Of a stretch of 64,000 nt of DNA, positions 47,703 to 57,326 are shown one piece after another. The notes beneath the pieces are model-generated. The model was not told the DNA's origin, made no database searches, and was given only the letters and a program-made list of their open reading frames with translations. Location: assembly GCF_003350325.1 (NCBI RefSeq), contig NZ_QLYZ01000001.1, positions 248,001 through 312,000 on the forward strand, read 5' to 3'. Made by a program: the position numbers and the translations under genes. Source of the stretch: Vibrio rhodolitus (GTDB lineage Bacteria > Pseudomonadota > Gammaproteobacteria > Enterobacterales > Vibrionaceae). Within the stretch, counting starts at the first letter, position 1; each line of letters opens with the position of its first letter.

Positions 47703-48396
47703 AGGTATTCTCTTGTTCTTTATCAGTTATGATTTGTAACAGTGGAGACTCTATCAGAGTTGACTCTTTTATCCACCATTGTTTGCGACACAAATCAGTG
47801 AGGGCATTCTTCTGGTGGCTGGTAATCACAATACTTGAGCCTTTTTTAAGCAGATCCTTGGCGAGTATCACGAGGCGATCAATTGATTCTTGGTCAAGAG
47901 AGGCACTTGGCTCATCCATCAATAAGATTGAAGGCGTTAAAATCCATGCACGCGCCATAGCCACACGCTGCTTCTCCCCCCCAGAAAGCACCGAAATGTG
48001 CTCGTCAGCTAAGGTTTCTAGCCCAACACGTCGCAGTGCATTGATCACTTTAGCGCGTTTATCTTGCCCTGAAATTTTCTGAAAACGAATGCCATAAGCC
48101 ACGTTTTCATACACAGTACCGTCAAAAAGATAAGGAGATTGGTGGAGGTAAACCACATTGCGACGACCACTGCGAGGGAAAAGGCGTTGAATAAAGTTGT
48201 CATTAGGTGCGACGACTCGTCCGGTTGTTGGTTTTAACAAGCCAGAAAGGATCTTAAGCAGGGTAGTTTTACCCACGCCATTGTCGCCTCGTAAATAGAT
48301 CGCGTCATTTGGACCGATCGTTAACTCAGGTATGTGAAACAGTACCCGGTCTTTAAACCTCATCGAGACTTGTTGAGCAGTTAATTTTATTGTCAT
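47680..48396 (-). CDS. tupC: Tungstate-type ABC transporter, ATP-binding subunit
   Basis: A 238-residue ABC ATPase with Walker [10 protein letters not shown] near residue 35, signature [14 protein letters not shown] near residue 138, Walker [13 protein letters not shown], and H-loop TSHQ. It follows the permease gene by 9 bases and precedes mobA, in the order binding protein, permease, ATPase. The tungstate assignment rests on the binding protein and context. Confidence 0.85.
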   Translation of the reverse strand: MTIKLTAQQVSMRFKDRVLFHIPELTIGPNDAIYLRGDNGVGKTTLLKILSGLLKPTTGRVVAPNDNFIQRLFPRSGRRNVVYLHQSPYLFDGTVYENVAYGIRFQKISGQDKRAKVINALRRVGLETLADEHISVLSGGEKQRVAMARAWILTPSILLMDEPSASLDQESIDRLVILAKDLLKKGSSIVITSHQKNALTDLCRKQWWIKESTLIESPLLQIITDKEQENTYAKSNAN

Positions 48397-48405
48397 AAGT
48401 TGCCC

Positions 48406-49104
48406 TTAAGTTCTCAAGTAACCACGTCCGCGCATGCTGCTAAGCAAGAAATTTAGGAGCAATGCGAGAGATAATAAAACAATTCCAAGTGCAACACCTT
48501 GCGCAAACGCGCCTTTGTGGCTTTCCATTGAAATTGCAGTAGGAATATTGCGGGTAACGCCCATAATGTTACCACCGACCATCATTGAACAGCCCACTTC
48601 AGTCACGATACGTGAGAACGCGGTAATGGTAGCGGCAAGCAGGGGAAAGCGAGTTTCCCAAATCATGGTTGCTGCTAAACGAGGCATAGAAGCGCCAAGT
48701 GTAATCGCCGTTTCGACAGCGCGTCGGTCACTTGATTGAAGCGCACCATGCATCATGGCTACGAGCACTGGGAAACAAATTAACATTTGTCCCAGTACCA
48801 TTGCTTTTTGGGTGAATAGCATTTGCCAGTCACCCAAAGGACCTGCACGAGACAGCAGCATATAGAGCAGCAAGCCAATCACCACCGTTGGGATGGCTTG
48901 CAATGTGTTCACAATTGAAAGGAACATCCACTTGCCGCGAAAGTCTGTGTAGGCGAGGATGAACGAAAATAGAATCGCTGGCAGCAACACCAGAGAAATC
49001 GCTGATAAAGATACGCTAAATGACACACCGACTATAGCTAATAGGTCGGGGTCAAGGGCTACTAATAGGGCTAATGCGTCTAATGTTGTCTGCCAAAGGC
49101 TCAT
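48406..49104 (-). CDS. tupB: Tungstate-type ABC transporter, permease subunit
   Basis: A 232-residue inner-membrane protein with about five or six hydrophobic segments. The cytoplasmic EAA loop that contacts the ATPase is AVETAITLGASMPRLA near residue 135. It is the membrane subunit of the transporter encoded with the TTTS-motif binding protein 6 bases upstream. Molybdate is an alternative substrate that cannot be excluded. Confidence 0.85.
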   Translation of the reverse strand: MSLWQTTLDALALLVALDPDLLAIVGVSFSVSLSAISLVLLPAILFSFILAYTDFRGKWMFLSIVNTLQAIPTVVIGLLLYMLLSRAGPLGDWQMLFTQKAMVLGQMLICFPVLVAMMHGALQSSDRRAVETAITLGASMPRLAATMIWETRFPLLAATITAFSRIVTEVGCSMMVGGNIMGVTRNIPTAISMESHKGAFAQGVALGIVLLSLALLLNFLLSSMRGRGYLRT

Positions 49105-49110
49105 GGGCGA

Positions 49111-49950
49111 TTATTTCTCGTTCGCGTTCGCAACAAACAGTTGTTGACCATTTAGTTTAAAGCTGTTGATCAGTTCTTGACCGCGAGGGTTAACTAACCA
49201 ATCACTAAACACTTTCGCGCCTTGGTAATTGATTGTTGGGTAACGCTCAGGGTTTACTAGAATAACTTGGTAAGGGTTAAATAGGTTTTTGTCGCCTTGT
49301 AGCAAGATTTTTAGATCAAGTTTGTTGTTGTACGCCAACCAAGTACCGCGGTCAGTCAGAGTGTAGCCTTGCATTTCAGACGCCATGTTTAGCGTTGGAC
49401 CCATACCTTGACCTACAGAGCGGTAGCCAGTGAAGTTTGGTTCCATTTTCGTTTGTGCCCAAATACCTAGCTCTTTTTTATGAGTACCAGAATCATCGCC
49501 GCGTGAGATAAATGTTGCGTTAACACCTGCGATGTCTTTAAACGCTTCTGCAACGGTTTTGTCATCAGCCACTGTTGCTGGGTCAGCTTGTGGACCTACA
49601 AGTACGAAGTCATTGTACATTAATTTGCGAGGAAGAACGCCGTAACCTTTCTCAACAAAATTGGCTTCTGCTTTAGGCGCGTGAGTCATTACCAAATCTA
49701 CGTCGCCATTTTCACCCATTTTTAGTGACTTACCGGTACCTGCAGCAATAACGTCTACCTTGTAACCAGTGTCTTTTTCAAATTCAGGCAGTAGGTAGTC
49801 AAGTAAACCAGAGTGGTAAGTACTGGTTGTAGTCGCTAGACGAACGTGTTGTTGATCTTCTGCGTGTGCAGAGTAACTAAATAGCGCTAGAGACGCAGTG
49901 GCTGCTAGAGTGTAACTAACGGTTGCTTTCATACTAAATGATGCTTTCAT
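49111..49950 (-). CDS. tupA: Tungstate-type ABC transporter, periplasmic binding protein
   Basis: About 279 residues, a periplasmic binding protein with a signal peptide ending in SAHA. The mature start RLATTTSTYHSGLLDYLLP carries the TTTS motif characteristic of TupA/WtpA tungstate-binding proteins rather than ModA. The frame is open to 50058 with no good signal peptide there, so I used the ATG at 49950 (49965 is possible). A sigma54-like promoter (50042-50057) lies in front. It is divergent from the two-component genes. Confidence 0.87.
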   Translation of the reverse strand: MKASFSMKATVSYTLAATASLALFSYSAHAEDQQHVRLATTTSTYHSGLLDYLLPEFEKDTGYKVDVIAAGTGKSLKMGENGDVDLVMTHAPKAEANFVEKGYGVLPRKLMYNDFVLVGPQADPATVADDKTVAEAFKDIAGVNATFISRGDDSGTHKKELGIWAQTKMEPNFTGYRSVGQGMGPTLNMASEMQGYTLTDRGTWLAYNNKLDLKILLQGDKNLFNPYQVILVNPERYPTINYQGAKVFSDWLVNPRGQELINSFKLNGQQLFVANANEK

Positions 49951-50041
49951 TGTTATATTTTCCATATTGTGGGCCAAAAGGCTTTTTTGGTTAATAACCA
50001 AGTAGGGTATGGCTACTACCAAAAAATGGTCAGTAGCCATT

Positions 50042-50057
50042 AGCAAACTAAATGCCA
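50042..50057 (-). promoter_or_regulatory. Sigma54-type -24/-12 promoter of the tupA operon
   Basis: On the minus strand TGGCATTTAGTTTGCT matches TGGCACG-N4-TTGCW at 10 of 12 fixed positions with exact GG-N10-GC spacing. A start near 50030 gives a leader of about 80 bases. The inverted repeat at 50115-50131 lies about 93 bases upstream of that start, a normal position for an enhancer-binding protein. Confidence 0.6.
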
Positions 50058-50114
50058 ACTTTTTTGCATAAAATTCAAGCTATTCCGCTCTGATTTGTGG
50101 ACAAAAAGGGGCTT

Positions 50115-50131
50115 TGCGACAAAATGTCGCA
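50115..50131. promoter_or_regulatory. Inverted repeat, candidate enhancer site of the sigma54 response regulator
   Basis: TGCGACA-AAA-TGTCGCA, a perfect 7-bp inverted repeat with a 3-base spacer, in the divergent tupA / response-regulator interval. Nearly the same repeat (TGCGACA-ATT-TGTCTCA) lies at 63224-63240, upstream of another sigma54-like promoter. Confidence 0.55.
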
Positions 50132-50202
50132 CTATTGCTCGATCCCAGTAACAAAACCTTGGTACACTCTGACCCAACAGTTGAAATCAATTGAGATAAA
50201 AT

Positions 50203-51654
50203 ATGTCTACATCTTTAGACGCAAATAAATCCCTTCAATACCAAGCTTTCTCCGTCTTAGTTGTTGACGATGAGGCAGGCATGCAGGCTATTTTGCAAAA
50301 AGCACTCAGCAAATGGTTCTCTAAAGTCGATACCGCAGGGAGCATTGAACAAGCAGAAACGCTCCGTCTCGCCAATCACTATGATCTTATAATTTTAGAC
50401 ATTAACTTGCCGGGGCGCTCGGGTATCGAATGGGAAGAAGCGTTTAATGATGAAGAGCGCAAAGCTGACATTATCTTTATGACCGGTTACGCCGATTTGG
50501 AAACGGCAATTTCGGCGCTAAAACTTGGCGCGACAGACTTTATTTTAAAACCATTCAACTTGAGCCAAATGTTGCAATCGGTGCAGCGCTGTATGGATAA
50601 ACGCCTTAATGAGCGTTTGCAGTTTGCCCTGCGCCGCGATGTAAAGCGTCACATTGTAACCGAGATCGCCGGTAGCTCAGAGAAAACTAGGCAGCTGCGT
50701 CAGTTGATTACCCAATTTGCACCATCACGCGCTTCGGTGTTGATTGAAGGTGAATCCGGCACGGGCAAAGAGCTGGTCGCTCGTGGCGTGCATGAAGCCA
50801 GTGGTCGTAATGGTCCTTTTATTCCCGTTAACTGTGGCGCGATTGCGCCAGAGCTGCTGGAAAGCGAACTGTTTGGTCACACATCAGGGGCATTTACTGG
50901 CGCGAAGAAAGGTCGAGAAGGTCTATTTCGTGTCGCGAATGGCGGCACCCTTTTCCTTGATGAAATTGGTGAGATGCCACTTTCAATGCAATCGGCTTTG
51001 CTGCGCGTGTTAGAACAAAGAGCGATTAGACCTGTCGGTAGTGAGAAAGAGATTGGCGTTGATGTTCGTGTCGTAGCGGCAACCAACCGTAACTTGCAAC
51101 AAGAGGTTAGCAAAGGCAATTTCCGTGAAGATTTATTCTATCGCCTTAATGTACTTAAGATTGATGTAGCGCCGCTACGAGATCGTAAAAAAGATCTTAA
51201 TGAGCTAGTACCATTTTTTACCAAGATGTTGTCAGCTGAGCTGGGTATGCCTGATCCTCACTGGGCGCATGAAGATATTGAAGCGCTCAACAACTATGAT
51301 TGGCCGGGTAATATCCGTGAGTTGAAAAACTTAATTGAACGCTGCATTTTGCTGGCAAAACCACCAGCGCACTATTGGCGTGAGTTAAACATTAATCAAC
51401 CGCAGCAAAAGATTTCGATGACCGTGACAACCGGTTCACAGCTTATCGATATTGCTGAGCCAGTACGCGAGCAAGGTAATGGCTATCCAAATTCTTGGAC
51501 GCTGAAAGATGTTGAAAAATCCCATATTCAGCAACTGGTTGATTTTCATGATGGCAATAAATCTGCGGCCGCGCGTGATCTCGGGGTTGCCCGTAAGACG
51601 CTAGAGCGTAAATACAAAGAGTGGGATGCTGAGGATTCTGATTATGCCGAATAG
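50203..51654 (+). CDS. Sigma54-dependent response regulator (NtrC family)
   Basis: A 483-residue activator in three parts. A receiver domain (residues about 15-135) has phospho-acceptor D66 in LIILDINLP. An AAA+ domain carries Walker A GESGTGKE near residue 186 and GAFTGA near residue 230, the loop that contacts sigma54. A C-terminal Fis-type helix-turn-helix is [21 protein letters not shown]. It is encoded with its kinase (11-base overlap) and divergent from tupA. I infer that it binds the repeat at 50115-50131 and activates tupA and formate dehydrogenase genes. Confidence 0.93.
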   Translation: MSTSLDANKSLQYQAFSVLVVDDEAGMQAILQKALSKWFSKVDTAGSIEQAETLRLANHYDLIILDINLPGRSGIEWEEAFNDEERKADIIFMTGYADLETAISALKLGATDFILKPFNLSQMLQSVQRCMDKRLNERLQFALRRDVKRHIVTEIAGSSEKTRQLRQLITQFAPSRASVLIEGESGTGKELVARGVHEASGRNGPFIPVNCGAIAPELLESELFGHTSGAFTGAKKGREGLFRVANGGTLFLDEIGEMPLSMQSALLRVLEQRAIRPVGSEKEIGVDVRVVAATNRNLQQEVSKGNFREDLFYRLNVLKIDVAPLRDRKKDLNELVPFFTKMLSAELGMPDPHWAHEDIEALNNYDWPGNIRELKNLIERCILLAKPPAHYWRELNINQPQQKISMTVTTGSQLIDIAEPVREQGNGYPNSWTLKDVEKSHIQQLVDFHDGNKSAAARDLGVARKTLERKYKEWDAEDSDYAE

Positions 51655-53689
51655 TGGCACTAATTCTTATCACGGTTTTATTGCTAAGTGGCGCTACCGA
51701 TTCAAGACCATGGTGCGCTATAGGCTGATGTTTCTGACTTCAGCGCCGATTATTCTGACTTTGATGGCTCTGATTGGCATCACCATCTATTGGTCTATTC
51801 ATTACACTTGGCAGAGCACTTTGATTGACGTTTCGGAACGTTTGGAAGTTGCCAATAACAGTATTGAGCTGATCCAGCAAAAGCAAGCGAACCATGTGGA
51901 AGCCTTTGCCGAGTCGTATGATTTTCGTATCCGCTTAGAAAGTGGCATCAATGAGCTGGCGTTGAAAAAATGGGTGACGGAACAGAAGCAGCGCTACAAC
52001 TTAGATTTCCTATGCTTTCATCGCGTTGGAGAGCATGACGATAAGTTTAATTACTCAAAGTTGAGTAAAAGCGAATCGTTTTTCGAACTGCTTAGTCATC
52101 AAGAACTAAAAGCGTTAGATAAAAACTTGGCTTCACGTGCACAAGTTGCCGTGCTCGATTCTGGCAGCGTAGAAGATCGCGGCTTAGTGAGTCGAACGGT
52201 TATCCCAGTACATAACAATCAAGACCAATTGGTTGGATATATGGACGGCGGATTGCTGCTTAACAACAGCACGATCTTGGTCGATCAAATTCGCGATCTT
52301 ATCTACCCAAGTGAGAAAGATTATTTACGCCCACTGGGTACGCTAACGCTATTTCTCGACGATTTGCGCATCAGTACCAACGTGCCTCTTGATAGCAAAG
52401 AGCATATTGGTCGCGCGATTGGTACGCGCGTATCAGAAGAAGTACGTCAAACGGTGCTTAACGATGGTAAGCAGTGGGTAGATCGCGCGTTTGTCTATGA
52501 TGCATGGTACATCAGTGCGTACCAGCCAATTTTTGACAAAAACGACCAAGTGATTGGCATGCTGTATACCGGTTATTTGATGTGGCCGTTTTTAAAGGCT
52601 TATGTCACTAACATTGTTGAAATCAGTTTTATCACGATTATCTTGCTGCTTATTTCTGGTGTGATGGTTTATCGTGGCTCAAGGGATTTGTTTAATCCAA
52701 TTGAGCACATTCACCGCGTGGTCAAAATGATCCAACTAGGCAAAGAGACCCGCATTGGTCCATTGGGTTTGGATGATGAACATGAATTGGCTCAGTTAGC
52801 CAAACAGTTCGACAATATGTTGGATCTGCTGCGACAGCGTAAAAACGAACTTAAATTTGCAGCGATTGAGTTAGAAGGCAAGGTTCAGCAGCGTACGGCG
52901 AGTTTGGAAGAAAAGACTGCCGAATTAGAGCTGCATATTCAATTGCTCAATCAAACGCGCAATAAGCTGGTGGTGCATGAAAAATTAGCGGCGCTTGGTG
53001 AGCTAACCGCAGGGATTGCTCATGAGATCAATAACCCAAGTGCGGTGATCTTGGGTAACGTGGAGCTGATTCAATTTGAGCTTGGCGAAGACGCGCAGCG
53101 CGTGCAGGAAGAGCTTGATGCGATTCACGCCCAGATTGACCGTATCCGTAATATCACCCGCAGTTTACTGCAATACAGCCGTCAGGGCGGCGTACAGGAT
53201 GAAATTACTTGGCAGCATGTTAACCCAATCATTGAAGAGAGCATTACGTTGGTAAAAACCGGCAGTAAAAAGCGCGATGTTGAATTTGTAACCGATCTTA
53301 AAGCGCATAGCTCAGTGGAAATTAACCGCCACCAACTGTTGCAAATTCTAGTTAACTTACAGATGAATGGTATTCACGCGATGCAAGGCAAAGGTAAGTT
53401 AACAGTGTCTAGTGAAGACTGGCTTGAAGATGGGCAGGAACGCGGCGCGTTAATTCACATTCAAGATGAAGGGACGGGGATTAAGCCGGAAAACCTAAAA
53501 CGTATTTTCTCGCCGTTTTATACCACTAAACGTGATGGTACAGGCTTGGGACTGTCTGTTTCGCAAAGTATTCTCAGCCAGACGGGCGGTGAATTAACCG
53601 TGGAGTCGGAATATGGACAAGGCAGTTGCTTTACCATTCGCTTACCTAAGAAAGCGGAAATTGATTTGCTGATTTCCACCAAAGCGTAA
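51644..53689 (+). CDS. Sensor histidine kinase, partner of the sigma54 regulator
   Basis: A 681-residue kinase: membrane segment about 20-45, a large periplasmic Cache-like sensor (about 50-320), second membrane segment about 325-345, HAMP, a coiled coil, HisKA with phospho-acceptor H460 in GIAHEINNP, and HATPase_c (DEGTGIKPENL, GTGLGLSVSQS). The ATG at 51644 overlaps the regulator stop. The signal is unknown; formate, tungstate/molybdate or another periplasmic ligand would fit the context. Confidence 0.92.
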   Translation: MPNSGTNSYHGFIAKWRYRFKTMVRYRLMFLTSAPIILTLMALIGITIYWSIHYTWQSTLIDVSERLEVANNSIELIQQKQANHVEAFAESYDFRIRLESGINELALKKWVTEQKQRYNLDFLCFHRVGEHDDKFNYSKLSKSESFFELLSHQELKALDKNLASRAQVAVLDSGSVEDRGLVSRTVIPVHNNQDQLVGYMDGGLLLNNSTILVDQIRDLIYPSEKDYLRPLGTLTLFLDDLRISTNVPLDSKEHIGRAIGTRVSEEVRQTVLNDGKQWVDRAFVYDAWYISAYQPIFDKNDQVIGMLYTGYLMWPFLKAYVTNIVEISFITIILLLISGVMVYRGSRDLFNPIEHIHRVVKMIQLGKETRIGPLGLDDEHELAQLAKQFDNMLDLLRQRKNELKFAAIELEGKVQQRTASLEEKTAELELHIQLLNQTRNKLVVHEKLAALGELTAGIAHEINNPSAVILGNVELIQFELGEDAQRVQEELDAIHAQIDRIRNITRSLLQYSRQGGVQDEITWQHVNPIIEESITLVKTGSKKRDVEFVTDLKAHSSVEINRHQLLQILVNLQMNGIHAMQGKGKLTVSSEDWLEDGQERGALIHIQDEGTGIKPENLKRIFSPFYTTKRDGTGLGLSVSQSILSQTGGELTVESEYGQGSCFTIRLPKKAEIDLLISTKA

Positions 53690-53706
53690 GCTTTGCACTT
53701 CAATAT

Positions 53707-53736
53707 AAAAAACGCCTTCGTTATGAAGGCGTTTTG
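53707..53736. terminator. Bidirectional rho-independent terminator
   Basis: A stem AAAACGCCTTC / GAAGGCGTTTT around a GTTAT loop, with A and T runs. It separates the kinase gene from the convergent mscS-type gene. Confidence 0.85.
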
Positions 53737-53768
53737 CTATCTGTTGTTACTGTGAACAGTTGCCATGC

Positions 53769-54647
53769 TTAGCCAGCGTTAACCGCAATCTTAGGCGGCT
53801 TAATACCGTGTTTACGGAACTCTTTCATTACGCGCAGCGTAATATCGGTTTCAAACAGTTTCTCATAAGCGGTATCCACCACATAAGCCTTACAGGTGAG
53901 CTGAATGGCTAAGTAGTTGTCCGCCATAGTCTGTTTAACAAGAACCGTAACAGGCTTAGGCAGGTGGATGTAACGGCTTGATGACGCAGCTTCCTGGATT
54001 AGGTCGCGGGCGAGGGTGATATCCTCATCCATGCTGACATAAAACGGAATCACTACCTGCATGTCTAGCGCGCCATAGTTGCCACTCACCACCACTTCAT
54101 TCAAGAATTTGTTGTTTGGGATAGTAATGATGTCATCGTTCAACGTACGCATACGCACAGAACGCAAACCGATAGTAATGATATCGCCATAGTTTCCTTC
54201 AAACGTGACACGGTCACCAACTTGGAACGGACGGTCAACCATTACCGTAATACCCGCGATAAATGATGCCGCAAGGTCTTTCAGTGCAAAACCGACCGAA
54301 ACTGCAAGCGTACCACCAATAAGCGCAAGGATTTGGTCATTGATACGAAAGCTCATCATAAACACCACCACACCTGTGGTCATGTAGATGAAAAATTGCA
54401 TAAATGATTGCAGCTTTTGTAGCAGCATTCGGTACTGAACAAATTGGCTACCAAAGCTCTCTACCATTGAGTTGATGAACTTAAGTAGAATCCAAGTGCC
54501 GGCGACCACAAACAGTGAGAAGAACACGCCACTCCAGCGGATCAGGCTGGCAATCTTAGAGATGTTCTCTACATTGGCGATCTCTTCTGTTGCCATCGCT
54601 GGCAACGAGAACAATGCCAAAAATAGTAAAGTTATTATTGTTTTCAT
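53769..54647 (-). CDS. Small-conductance mechanosensitive channel family protein (MscS)
   Basis: A 292-residue inner-membrane protein with a signal-like N-terminus, three hydrophobic segments and the MscS pore/beta domain: GGTLAVSVGFALKDLAASFIAG in outline near residue 115, then DRPFQVGDRV and the beta domain IGLRSVRMRTLNDDIITIPN. It is typical of channels that open under membrane tension. Its ATG lies one base after the stop codon of the large membrane NTPase gene, so the two are translationally coupled. Confidence 0.9.
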   Translation of the reverse strand: MKTIITLLFLALFSLPAMATEEIANVENISKIASLIRWSGVFFSLFVVAGTWILLKFINSMVESFGSQFVQYRMLLQKLQSFMQFFIYMTTGVVVFMMSFRINDQILALIGGTLAVSVGFALKDLAASFIAGITVMVDRPFQVGDRVTFEGNYGDIITIGLRSVRMRTLNDDIITIPNNKFLNEVVVSGNYGALDMQVVIPFYVSMDEDITLARDLIQEAASSSRYIHLPKPVTVLVKQTMADNYLAIQLTCKAYVVDTAYEKLFETDITLRVMKEFRKHGIKPPKIAVNAG

Positions 54648-54648
54648 C

Positions 54649-57006
54649 TTACTTCACCAATAGATGTTGACGGTCAAGAACGTTAGTAATGTGACGGAAC
54701 CAGTGATCGGACACTCGAGCCTGATCTTCACTCCATTCAATGTAACCTCGGCTTTGGAAGTAGCGCAGGATACCGGTAATTTCCGCAATACTGAGCTGAG
54801 TACAATCAGAAAGAATTTCTGGCGACGCAATCTCCAATTGAATAATAGAGCGTAATACTGCCAACATTGGTTTAGGCATGTTTTCCAGCTCTTGCGATTC
54901 CGGCACATGGAACAAACGAACCACCGCTTGATCGGTCTCTTTGTTGCGATTAATCGACAAGCGGAAGAAACGTAGTGCCACCGTTGGGTTACCATCTGAG
55001 TAGTGCCAAAGAATACGATAGAAGCCAAGCTTAGCGCGCTCTTCTTCACTTAAATCGTCTTGATCCCACTGTTTTGGAACCACCAAGCCTTCAAATGAGA
55101 GAGGCTTTTCTAGCTCTTTGTTAATTCGGCTATTAAGTAGTTCAGCGATCTGTTTTTCGTTCCAACGTGGCAGGAAGCACACCAAATCAAACAGCAGGCG
55201 TTCACCACGAGCACGATCGACAAAGCGCCAACTCGATTTCACAATCGAGAACACGATGCGGTGATTTTTCTTCGAACGACGCAATAAATTAGTAATGCGC
55301 ATCAGATCGCTCAAGCCACCAACCATCGGTTTTACTAAGCGGTGCGCATTGTCAATTGCGATCAGGTACGGCGTTTCGCTCTTACGTAGATGAGCCAGAA
55401 TTTGTATCTCACTCGCTTCTTCATCTAGACCAATACTTAAAGCCAATAGCGACAATAGCTCGGAGTAGCCTGCGTATGGACAGTTTAGATAGATTGGCTC
55501 GGCATTTGATACTTTATTGAGCATGGTATTCAAAAGCGTCGTTGCGCCGATTCCTCGCTCACCGGACACCACACAGATAGCTGGGCTATCAGACATTAAG
55601 TAGCGTGAAAGTTGTTTAATCTCATCGCTAGCATAACCAATCAGCGTGCTGTCGATATTGCCCGGCAGCACGTAGTCAAAGACTTGTTCGCCTTTAATGC
55701 GCACTAGGTTGTGCTGGCATTTATCAATATCAGATTGCTTCGCCACTTCAATACGGAATAGATAAGCCAACGCTTGACTAAACAAAGTCGAACGCGATAG
55801 CAGTCCCATCAATTGGTGTTTAGCGCTGTCTAAGCTAAGCCAAACAATACCCAGTGCGGTTGCTGGAATGTTTAATAGCAAGGTGTTTTGACGATTTACC
55901 GCCCAGTTTACCCAGACAGGGCGTTCGGTATGACTCGCGAGAGATTCAAATACCTTTTCTCGCCATAGGCGCAATACGGATACAGTAACTAATACGAACC
56001 AGAAAAACAGCGCGCTGTAGATCCAACTGTAAATCGTGCCTTTACCCAGTGTACGGATTGAGATCTGTAAGATTACACCGGCAATAATGATGCTCCATAC
56101 GTAACGACGAATGGTCGATAAGCGCAGGGCAATGACCGCACGAGATGAACTGCGGCTATTGCGGTAAGCAAACTCAAGGATAAAGCTAATCGCGATAGAG
56201 CCACCTAATACCCACCAAGTAAAGATTTCCAGTAGGATCAAATGCTGCAAGCTTGGGATCTGCGAAAGCACGCGGAGCGATAGGGTAATCGCGATTAGCC
56301 ACGCGATAGCGCGGTGAGCACGGCTGATGTACCAAATTAATCTCACCCATAATGGCGGGTTAGATTTGCTTTCTAATTGGCTTACACGGAAGAGATCAAT
56401 CAGACGTTTGCTGTTTGCTAGCCACCACACTAAACCAAAGTAAATAAACAAGACTTTGGTTGCCGCCCAAATAACTGGAATCGGCGAAATAAAGATTTCA
56501 GCAAACAGAGATTTAAAGCTGCGGATTTGGAAGTAAACCAAATACTCAACGTTTAACTTAGTTAACTGCCACTCTTGCTTAAACTGAGTAACGCCATAAG
56601 GACCAAAACCCGTCAAACGGTCGCGATTGGCAGGATTGGTTAAATCCAACAACACCTGTTTGCTTTGGTTTAGGCTGGTTAGGGTGAAATAAGCACTCTG
56701 AACTTTATTCCACTCTTGATCCGCATTCTTTGCGCGGTAAGCATCAAGATGCTCCGAAAAGCTAGTGATTTGCTCGCGTTGAATACGCAGCACACGCGCC
56801 AACAAAAGATTCACTTGTCGCTTATCTTTTGGCGTCATAAATAGGGGTTCCGGTAATTCGGAAATCTGTTGGGCGATTTTAACCGCTTCAGGTGAGCTCT
56901 GAGGTTGCGATTGAAAGCCGTACTCGTTAGCCAAGCTCGGCGTTGCAATAAGCAAGCTAGCTAAGACTAATACGCGCAAATAAACGTCGCGTAAGTAATA
57001 ACGCAT
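54649..57006 (-). CDS. Membrane-anchored NTPase with degenerate Walker A and winged-helix end
   Basis: A 785-residue protein of no recognised function. It has a signal peptide (about 1-26), a periplasmic helical region (about 35-170), several membrane segments between about 172 and 395, then a cytoplasmic ATPase-like domain. The Walker A position reads GERGIGATT (482-490), with Ala where Lys is expected; a Walker B-like LIAIDNAH is at 549-555. The last 80 residues look like a winged helix. The plan is that of AAA/STAND regulators. It is coupled to the MscS-type gene, so it may gate or assemble that channel. Confidence 0.7.
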   Translation of the reverse strand: MRYYLRDVYLRVLVLASLLIATPSLANEYGFQSQPQSSPEAVKIAQQISELPEPLFMTPKDKRQVNLLLARVLRIQREQITSFSEHLDAYRAKNADQEWNKVQSAYFTLTSLNQSKQVLLDLTNPANRDRLTGFGPYGVTQFKQEWQLTKLNVEYLVYFQIRSFKSLFAEIFISPIPVIWAATKVLFIYFGLVWWLANSKRLIDLFRVSQLESKSNPPLWVRLIWYISRAHRAIAWLIAITLSLRVLSQIPSLQHLILLEIFTWWVLGGSIAISFILEFAYRNSRSSSRAVIALRLSTIRRYVWSIIIAGVILQISIRTLGKGTIYSWIYSALFFWFVLVTVSVLRLWREKVFESLASHTERPVWVNWAVNRQNTLLLNIPATALGIVWLSLDSAKHQLMGLLSRSTLFSQALAYLFRIEVAKQSDIDKCQHNLVRIKGEQVFDYVLPGNIDSTLIGYASDEIKQLSRYLMSDSPAICVVSGERGIGATTLLNTMLNKVSNAEPIYLNCPYAGYSELLSLLALSIGLDEEASEIQILAHLRKSETPYLIAIDNAHRLVKPMVGGLSDLMRITNLLRRSKKNHRIVFSIVKSSWRFVDRARGERLLFDLVCFLPRWNEKQIAELLNSRINKELEKPLSFEGLVVPKQWDQDDLSEEERAKLGFYRILWHYSDGNPTVALRFFRLSINRNKETDQAVVRLFHVPESQELENMPKPMLAVLRSIIQLEIASPEILSDCTQLSIAEITGILRYFQSRGYIEWSEDQARVSDHWFRHITNVLDRQHLLVK

Positions 57007-57326
57007 AGAACACTCTTAAATTTTAGTTATTTGGATTTATTGTAGTTGTTTTGGCGGAAGTGGTTGTTCCGCGCCCAAGGATGGGCGTCGAATTCTAGAG
57101 ACTAGATGTTGCGCAATGTCAGGGGAGTGTTAAAAAAACACTATTCGATTGAGCGATTTTTCTGACGGATTAGACGGTTAACCGGAATGGAGATTAAGCT
57201 CTAGTTGAACGAACATCTTGACCTTTAAAGCAAAGCAAATGAAAACAACACTTGCAGTAGAGGCGCTTTATCAGTAACGTTGCGCGGTTTTTACCCCTTT
57301 ATTCATTTTAAGCTAAGGTACAGGTT
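57007..57326. other. Intergenic region between the membrane NTPase gene and ybiT
   Basis: A 320-base divergent interval. It contains small hairpins CGCCCA-AGGA-TGGGCG (about 57073) and AGTGTT-A6-ACACT (about 57126) and an AAGG ribosome site before the TTG start of ybiT. I see no gene and no convincing operator. The promoters of both genes should lie here. Confidence 0.4.

Noticed and set aside
47780..47800. Third copy of the TGCGACA repeat inside the tupC-type gene
   Set aside because: Only one half-site matches, and it lies in coding sequence.
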